From: Congzhengia sp045635085
GTDB taxonomy: Bacteria > Bacillota > Clostridia > UBA1381 > UBA9506
DNA length: 64,000 bases
Direction of reading: 5' to 3'
Assembly: GCA_045635085.1 (NCBI GenBank)
Contig: JAZRBM010000008.1
Location: 145,420 to 209,419 of the forward strand
Every line of letters begins with the position of its first letter. The stretch's first letter is position 1. Both the position numbers and the translations under genes were made by a program. Below are positions 59,662 to 64,000 of the stretch, piece after piece. Below the pieces are notes generated by a model. That model was not told where the DNA came from and ran no database searches. It was given only the letters and a program-made list of their open reading frames with translations.

Positions 59662-60717
59662 ATGAGTAACTTAATGAATGGGTATTTGATGCATTTAGAC
59701 CATAATGCCGGGCACCGCACGGCAAGGCGCAGCTTTGAGGATAATGCCGGTGAGAGAAATGAGCTGAACCATTTTGACCTGCATTTTTATGAGCCCCTTT
59801 GGGCTGATATGAAAAAGCGCATTGGTGAGGCAGGCGAGAATACACTCTTTATGAATTTGGGTAACGGCGTTCAGTATGCCAGCCACCCGGAGCTTGCGGT
59901 TGCAGGTGCATGGACAAGACAGAGGCTTAAAAGAGAAATAGCCGAGCTGCGGGATAAGGGCGTAATTGCAATGCCCAAGCTTAACTTTTCAATGATGCAT
60001 GGCGAGTGGCTGGGAGACTACCGCCAGATGCCGGGCACGCCTACCTACTACCGTGTTTGCCGCGAGCTTATATCCGAGGTTGCCAAGCTCTTCCGCGGTG
60101 CGACGCACTTCCATATTGGTATGGATGAAGAAAACGTTAAGTTTATTCATGCGAACGCGCAGCTTGGTATTGTCAGACAAAACGACTTCCTTTACAGCGA
60201 TTTGCAGTTTTTGTTCGACTGCGTGCGTGACGAAGGGATGATTCCGGTTATGTGGGGCGGTTTGTCGGTGCAGAGGCTCGAGGAATTCACATCCCGAATT
60301 GCTCCCGGAGAGCTTGTAATCATGTCGCAGAACGCTCACGCAATAGAGAGAGAAAACTGGACGTCAATAGAATCGGAAGAAAGATATAAACAATTTTACA
60401 CAACGCGCGTGCCCTGGAAGTACATGAACATACAATATGTGGAGGAAGACCCCACCTGTGTTGCCTTCCGCGAGAATGTACCGAAGCTTTTGGAAATGGG
60501 CTATGACGTGATTATCGGCGTGACAGATTGGTATGGTTACGACCCTATCGCGAGCGAAACATTGGCTCATTTTGTAAAGGAAGAGAAGTATAAGGAGCAT
60601 ATTGTGGGATATACTATGACACCTTGGCTTCGTACATATCCCGAATATCATGAGGGTTGGATGCGTTCTATCGACAGAATGCAGGCGGCTCTCCGTGAGT
60701 GCAACCTTGATAAGTAA
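59662..60717 (+). CDS. GH20-like (hexosaminidase superfamily) protein
   Basis: A 351-residue protein without a signal peptide or membrane segment. TIM-barrel-like features: MPKLNFSMMHGEWLGDY, HIGMDEENVKF (residues 151-161), PVMWGGLS, IIGVTDWYGYDP and GYTMTPW. The HxGxDE form at 151-156 recalls the catalytic Asp-Glu pair of GH20 beta-hexosaminidases. Substrate and activity are unknown. It is visibly richer in G+C than its neighbours (sampled lines are near 45-50 percent against about 37 percent nearby), suggesting transfer. AAGGAAG lies 6 bases before the ATG. Flanked by decayed DNA on both sides. Confidence 0.6.
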   Translation: MSNLMNGYLMHLDHNAGHRTARRSFEDNAGERNELNHFDLHFYEPLWADMKKRIGEAGENTLFMNLGNGVQYASHPELAVAGAWTRQRLKREIAELRDKGVIAMPKLNFSMMHGEWLGDYRQMPGTPTYYRVCRELISEVAKLFRGATHFHIGMDEENVKFIHANAQLGIVRQNDFLYSDLQFLFDCVRDEGMIPVMWGGLSVQRLEEFTSRIAPGELVIMSQNAHAIERENWTSIESEERYKQFYTTRVPWKYMNIQYVEEDPTCVAFRENVPKLLEMGYDVIIGVTDWYGYDPIASETLAHFVKEEKYKEHIVGYTMTPWLRTYPEYHEGWMRSIDRMQAALRECNLDK

Positions 60718-60984
60718 AAACGGCTGCACGTAAAACAAACGAGGATAGTGTTGATTTTATATCTCTTTACCCTAAAGGGCGCGCGAGGCGCTTGCCCCGC
60801 GTGCCCAAAATGGGTATCACATAAGGGAAAATATTCCCTATATTTTATAACCTGTTATAACTCTTCATAACCCTTTATCTCAAGCAATTCGCAGATGGTG
60901 CTTTTTTTGTAAGTCTATATAAATCTACATAAGTGGTCGTAAAGCAGTCGTAAGTTGGTCGTAAGCTAATTTCTATTAGATTGA
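60718..60984. other. Non-coding, probably decayed DNA with short repeats
   Basis: No gene is seen. The stretch has a GC-rich patch (near 60778-60812, GGGCGCGCGAGGCGCTTGCC), then short repeated words: GTTATAA/TCATAACCC near 60850-60875 and three spaced copies of a GTCGTAA word (60934-60965). This kind of mosaic is common at edges of inserted or integrated segments, but no integrase or att site can be shown. Confidence 0.4.
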
Positions 60985-62479
60985 AAGACCTTTTGATTCT
61001 TCAGGTACACTTACTATTAGTGGTCAAGGAGATATGGACGATGGTTTTTACTCCGCTTAATATTTACTTTAACGGAAGTCAAAGCGAGTGGAATGTAGCA
61101 TATGGTAGTAAAATTGAAATGGGTTCGTTTAACTATGGTTCTATTCATCCCTTCTATTATGTTAACATATTGGATTCTTATGATAATGAATTATGTGAAA
61201 TAATGCAACCGAGTAATCAAGCCATAGATACTGATTCTCTTCCAAAAAAGGAGATTATAGTGTTATTCTGTTCACGGATGCAGAATATAAGAACAAATTT
61301 GATATTACTCAACAAATAACAGAAAATTTATCATTATATTTAAAATATGAATTTCCAATGCTAAATAAAATAAAAATTGATGGAGATACTTCAGCTGAAG
61401 TTGGTACTAAAGAAATTTCGCAAAAGGTAATATATGCTTCTGAAAATAGTGTTATGTATTGCCTTGTTGAAATAAAATACCCTCAATGCTTATATCTAGA
61501 CTCAATCATACCAAAAGATTTTAAATATGCTGAAAAATACTCTGAAAAAATACTTACTCCTTTTGAACTTGTGTTTAATGTATCAGAAGAAGCATCTCCG
61601 AGTACAATTACATTAGATATACTGGAATCTTCGTGCCTAATTGAGGAAAACTCTTATTCTTTCATAGAAACAATAGGTAAGACCTTTGAAATAAAACCAA
61701 AACTTATAGAAAAAATTGAAATATTGGGGGAAGATACTGTTTCAGAACCCCAATTATATACAGCAAAAATTACGCCTAATTATGCTTCTAACAAAATCGT
61801 TAAATGGTCTGTTGATGACGAAACTATTGCGACAATTTCACAAGACGGAACAGTAGCTCCTATTAAAAACGGAACAGTTGTTATTACTGCAACTGCACAA
61901 GACGGAAGTGAAGTTTTTGCAACAAAGACAGTAAATGTAATTGCTTATGCGAAAATCAATAGTCTTGATTTTGGTAGCGGTGTTGTTTTGAGCGAGTTTA
62001 ATCCTGATGTTAGAAAATACACTTTATATGTTAAAGAAAATGCATCTTCAATTTTTTTAACACCTACATTCTCTGGCGGTGGTGTTTTAAGACCTAACGG
62101 AAGCGGTATTTGGTTATCAGGGCGTACGAAAGATTTTGACCTTAATGACACAATAACTACAATCACATTAAACAGAGAAAATGTAACTGATATGACCAAT
62201 AGTGTTTACACCATTGAAGTTATCAGGTTTGAAGGAACTAAAACAGAAGTATCAGAGGATAAAAAATCATTTACCATTACACCAATCAATATTGAAAATG
62301 GTAAAACTGTAATTCTTGCACTTTACGACGGCAACAAGTTCGTTGAAATGCAACGTGCAATCTATGAAGGCATAGCAATACCATTCACTACAACAAAATC
62401 ATATACAAATGCAAAGGTTATGGTTTGGGATGATATAACAAACTTAAAACCTGTATGCAATGTTGAGATTGTAAAATAG
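60985..62479 (+). pseudogene. Frameshifted surface protein gene (BspA-like start, Big_2 and beta-sandwich C-terminus)
   Basis: Three pieces of one protein are spread over two frames. Frame 2 near 60995 reads DSSGTLTISGQGDMDDGF, typical of BspA-type repeat surface proteins, then stops near 61047. Frame 3 gives LNIYFNGSQSEWN to SLPKK. After an A-run (61244-61249) frame 2 resumes with GDYSVILFTDAEYKNKF and stays open to 62479. That last part contains a bacterial Ig-like domain (AKITPNYASNKIVKWSVDD, GTVAPIKNGTVVITATAQDG) and a cadherin-like beta-sandwich (LDFGSGVVLSEFNPDVRKYTLYV). ATG 61358 has no RBS. The gene lacks its N-terminal part and signal peptide. Confidence 0.75.
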
Positions 62480-62496
62480 TTATAGCTTAAAATCCA

Positions 62497-62525
62497 AAGG
62501 ACGAAGCCGAGGCTTCGTCCTTTTT
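62497..62525. terminator. Terminator between the surface pseudogene and cotJC
   Basis: AAGGACGAAGCC (62497-62508) and GGCTTCGTCCTT (62511-62522) form a 12-bp stem with a GA loop and a T-run on the plus strand. It lies just past the cotJC stop, between convergent genes. Confidence 0.85.
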
Positions 62526-62526
62526 G

Positions 62527-63120
62527 TTAACACTCTTTCATTCCGCAGCCAATAATTTTTTTAGCTTTAACATTTTCTTGAATTCTGTTCAGACACTCAC
62601 CGAAACGCTGGAAGTGTACAACCTCGCGCGCACGCAAAAACTTGATAACCTGTGTAACATCAGGATTATCACATAATTTTAAAATATTATCATATGTGAC
62701 GCGCGCCTTTTGCTCTGCTGCCAGGTCTTCAACAAGGTCGGCAATCGGGTCGCCTTTTACACCAATATACTCTGCTTTCCACGGATTGCCCGCGGCGGCA
62801 GCAGGGTATACACCTTTAGAGTGGTCAACATAGTATGCTGCCATAGGGCTGCGCTCGATTTCGCCTGTTGAAAGATTTTTTGTCAGCTGGTGAACTAAAG
62901 AGCCAACAATTTCAAGGTGCGCAAGTTCCTCTGTGCCGATATCCGTCAAAAGAGCCTTTGCCATGTCATCCTTCATAGAAAAACGCTGTGAAAGATAGCG
63001 CATAGATGCCCCTAATTCGCCATCAGGTCCGCCGTACTGGCTGATTATAAACGATGCAAGTTTGGGGTCAGGCGTTCTGATATTTACTGGTATTTGAAGC
63101 TTTTTTTGATATTCCCACAT
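62527..63120 (-). CDS. cotJC: Spore coat protein CotJC (manganese catalase family)
   Basis: A 197-residue four-helix-bundle protein of the Mn-catalase family: the metal-ligand pattern is seen in SQYGGPDGELGASMRYLSQRF, IGTEELAHLEIVGSLVHQL (ExxH) and LRAREVVHFQRFGECL (ExxH). CotJC is a spore coat protein; in Clostridioides difficile the relatives are coat-bound catalases. Length is typical. It is the last gene of cotJA-cotJB-cotJC, and its C-terminus ends GCGMKEC. A truncated second copy of its 3' end is at 58524-58604. Confidence 0.95.
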   Translation of the reverse strand: MWEYQKKLQIPVNIRTPDPKLASFIISQYGGPDGELGASMRYLSQRFSMKDDMAKALLTDIGTEELAHLEIVGSLVHQLTKNLSTGEIERSPMAAYYVDHSKGVYPAAAAGNPWKAEYIGVKGDPIADLVEDLAAEQKARVTYDNILKLCDNPDVTQVIKFLRAREVVHFQRFGECLNRIQENVKAKKIIGCGMKEC

Positions 63121-63144
63121 AATTTATACATTCCTTCCTTTTAT

Positions 63145-63402
63145 TTAACAAATTTCCCAGGGCCATGGACCTTTGTTCCATTCCCAAACGTCTGTGCAAT
63201 CTGTCACTGATGGTGTAAGCGGACCAAATTGCTTTTCGTATTCCATTTTTAAAGCGGATGCTTTTTGCTGGTATCTGTAAAATTTAGAAAGAGCTGCTTT
63301 GTTAGTGGGGTGAGTGTCTAAAAAGAGATTAAGCTCTTTTAAAACAAAATCTGCTTCCATAATTGCTCTTAATAATTTTTTTCTTAAAACTCTATCTGCC
63401 AT
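63145..63402 (-). CDS. cotJB: Spore coat protein CotJB
   Basis: An 85-residue CotJB: LLRAIMEADFVLKELNLFLDTHPTNKAALSKFYRYQ and the C-terminal VWEWNKGPWPWE motif. It is a coat component made with CotJA and CotJC. GGAGGA lies upstream of ATG 63402, which falls inside the end of cotJA. 24 bases separate it from cotJC. Confidence 0.95.
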   Translation of the reverse strand: MADRVLRKKLLRAIMEADFVLKELNLFLDTHPTNKAALSKFYRYQQKASALKMEYEKQFGPLTPSVTDCTDVWEWNKGPWPWEIC

Positions 63403-63562
63403 AACATTTATCCTCCTTAACGCCCTTTAAATATTCACACATGGGCAAATTCAATTCGGGGAAGAGTGTCCCGCATTCTAACGCCGCTTCAGCTGTGTAG
63501 GTATTGAAGGTTTCCTGTGGTGGCACAAAGGCATAAGCTATAGGTAAATCGTTCATATCCAT
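63392..63562 (-). CDS. cotJA: Spore coat-associated protein CotJA
   Basis: A 56-residue protein: LPIAYAFVPPQETFNTYTAEAALECGTLFPELNLPM is the CotJA pattern (AYAFVPxQ...ALxxGTLFPEL). Start ATG 63562 (or 63556); the RBS is weak, and the frame is open a little further upstream without a standard start codon. It overlaps cotJB by 11 bases. First gene of the cotJ operon; transcription is expected from a mother-cell sigma factor, but I could not pick a confident promoter in 63563-63713. Confidence 0.82.
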   Translation of the reverse strand: MDMNDLPIAYAFVPPQETFNTYTAEAALECGTLFPELNLPMCEYLKGVKEDKCYGR

Positions 63563-63713
63563 AAATACGTCCCATATCCTTTCTGAAAAATTGCAGGGTA
63601 AAATCCTTGCCTGATTACATATTATTCACTCATTCGTTTTTTTGTGACAAATAGTTTATAATATATGAAAAAAAGATTATCAAAAAAAGTCGAAAAAAAT
63701 TTTAAAAAAGTAC

Positions 63714-63742
63714 TTGACATTTAATATAGATTGTGTTATTCT
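63714..63742 (+). promoter_or_regulatory. Strong promoter P1 of a stable-RNA operon
   Basis: TTGACA (63714-63719), 17 bases, TATTCT (63737-63742), preceded by A-tracts (63660-63710) that look like an UP element. Confidence 0.7.
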
Positions 63743-63805
63743 AAATAAGCTGTCGCTTGAAAGGGTGCAGGTAAAAAAAGATTTTAAAAAAATTGAAAAA
63801 ATTAC

Positions 63806-63834
63806 TTGACAACTCATTCAAACGATGCTATAAT
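63806..63834 (+). promoter_or_regulatory. Strong promoter P2 of a stable-RNA operon
   Basis: TTGACA (63806-63811), 17 bases, TATAAT (63829-63834), a perfect consensus, again behind A-tracts. Tandem promoters of this kind are typical of rRNA operons. Confidence 0.82.
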
Positions 63835-63839
63835 GTAAT

Positions 63840-64000
63840 TCCGCCCTGAAGTGGCGGACACAGAACCTTGAAAAATGAACAGTGCAGGTCTTTTAAGAAA
63901 TTCCTAAGTAATTTTGGATTGAGAGAGTTATCGCTCAAAAGGATAACAACTTCGTTAGCGAAGAAATGAGAGAATTAGATTTTCTTGAATTGTATATTTA
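63840..64000 (+). promoter_or_regulatory. Probable 16S rRNA operon leader
   Basis: After P2 come a hairpin TCCGCC/GGCGGA (63840-63859), the words CCTTGAAAAATGAACAGTG (63872-63890) familiar from Clostridial rRNA leaders, and further small hairpins (CTTCG/CGAAG near 63951-63964). There is no ORF with an RBS. The 16S start (AGAGTTTGATC) is not reached, so the identity rests on layout. Confidence 0.6.

Noticed and set aside
60981..61319. Independent 112-codon gene starting at TTG
   Set aside because: It is the middle piece of the frameshifted surface-protein gene; its end matches the next frame across the A-run.
63563..63713. Mother-cell sigma promoter for cotJA
   Set aside because: I could not find a -35/-10 pair for SigE or SigK that I would defend by eye.
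63840..64000. 16S rRNA gene start inside the window
   Set aside because: No AGAGTTTGATC sequence is present; only promoters and leader are seen.

Overview
The window is from a low-GC, strictly anaerobic-looking, endospore-forming Firmicute, most likely class Clostridia. Reasons: AT-rich DNA with classic TTGACA/TATAAT promoters and GGAGG ribosome sites; sporulation genes (a SpoIIQ-like M23 protein, YunB, SigH, CotJA/B/C); ferredoxin-dependent indolepyruvate oxidoreductase; a phosphofructokinase with pyrophosphate-type active-site residues; FeoAB ferrous iron uptake; and typical Clostridial gene orders. The species cannot be named from the sequence alone. Most of the window is conserved core genome; positions 58524-62526 are accessory and partly decayed.

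Region by region. 1-6500: the end of an M23/SpoIIQ-like gene, then a T-box leader whose specifier reads UAC (Tyr). It precedes a sodium:solute symporter, an acyl/aryl-CoA ligase and iorAB. 6558-11239: rlmD, typA (minus), lysA. 11445-17323: mnmG, yicC, remA, gmk, rpoZ, rimO, pgsA in one tight run. 17446-21371: aconitase and a eukaryotic-type isocitrate dehydrogenase, then yunB. 21386-24013: an iron uptake operon (feoA, feoB, a 53-residue Cys-rich membrane protein) with three DtxR-like palindromes. 24015-24270: a 256-base nested inverted-repeat element. 24341-29608 (minus): asnS, asnA and an archaeal-type aspS; then infC-rpmI-rplT with an attenuator leader and an AUU start for infC. 29763-34336: a membrane-anchored GH26-like protein, malic enzyme, a DUF3048 lipoprotein and XTP pyrophosphatase. 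34665-43988: phosphofructokinase, then the division and cell-envelope run (HlyD-like protein, yggS, sepF, ylmH, divIVA, ileS, lspA, rluD-like). 44097-50954: sigH, a zinc-ribbon protein, and rimP-nusA-ylxR-L7Ae-infB-rbfA-nrnA. 51012-58463: rnhA, tatD, a TatD-associated radical SAM protein, trpS, rqcP, a TPR protein, mutS2 and an AEC transporter.

58524-62526 is different. It starts with an 81-base remnant of a cotJC 3' end and continues with a small hypothetical protein and an XRE regulator. Next come a 103-base tandem duplication of the regulator's promoter region, a more GC-rich GH20-like gene and a frameshifted surface-protein gene. The intact cotJC follows, also on the minus strand. After cotJA the window ends in tandem strong promoters and a leader that look like the start of an rRNA operon; 16S itself is not reached.

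The most interesting hypothesis is the first operon. A tyrosine-responsive T-box should switch genes on when tyrosyl-tRNA is uncharged, so a transporter, CoA ligase and IOR behind it make more sense as a tyrosine salvage route than as catabolism: aryl acid uptake, CoA activation, reductive carboxylation to the aryl pyruvate, then transamination.
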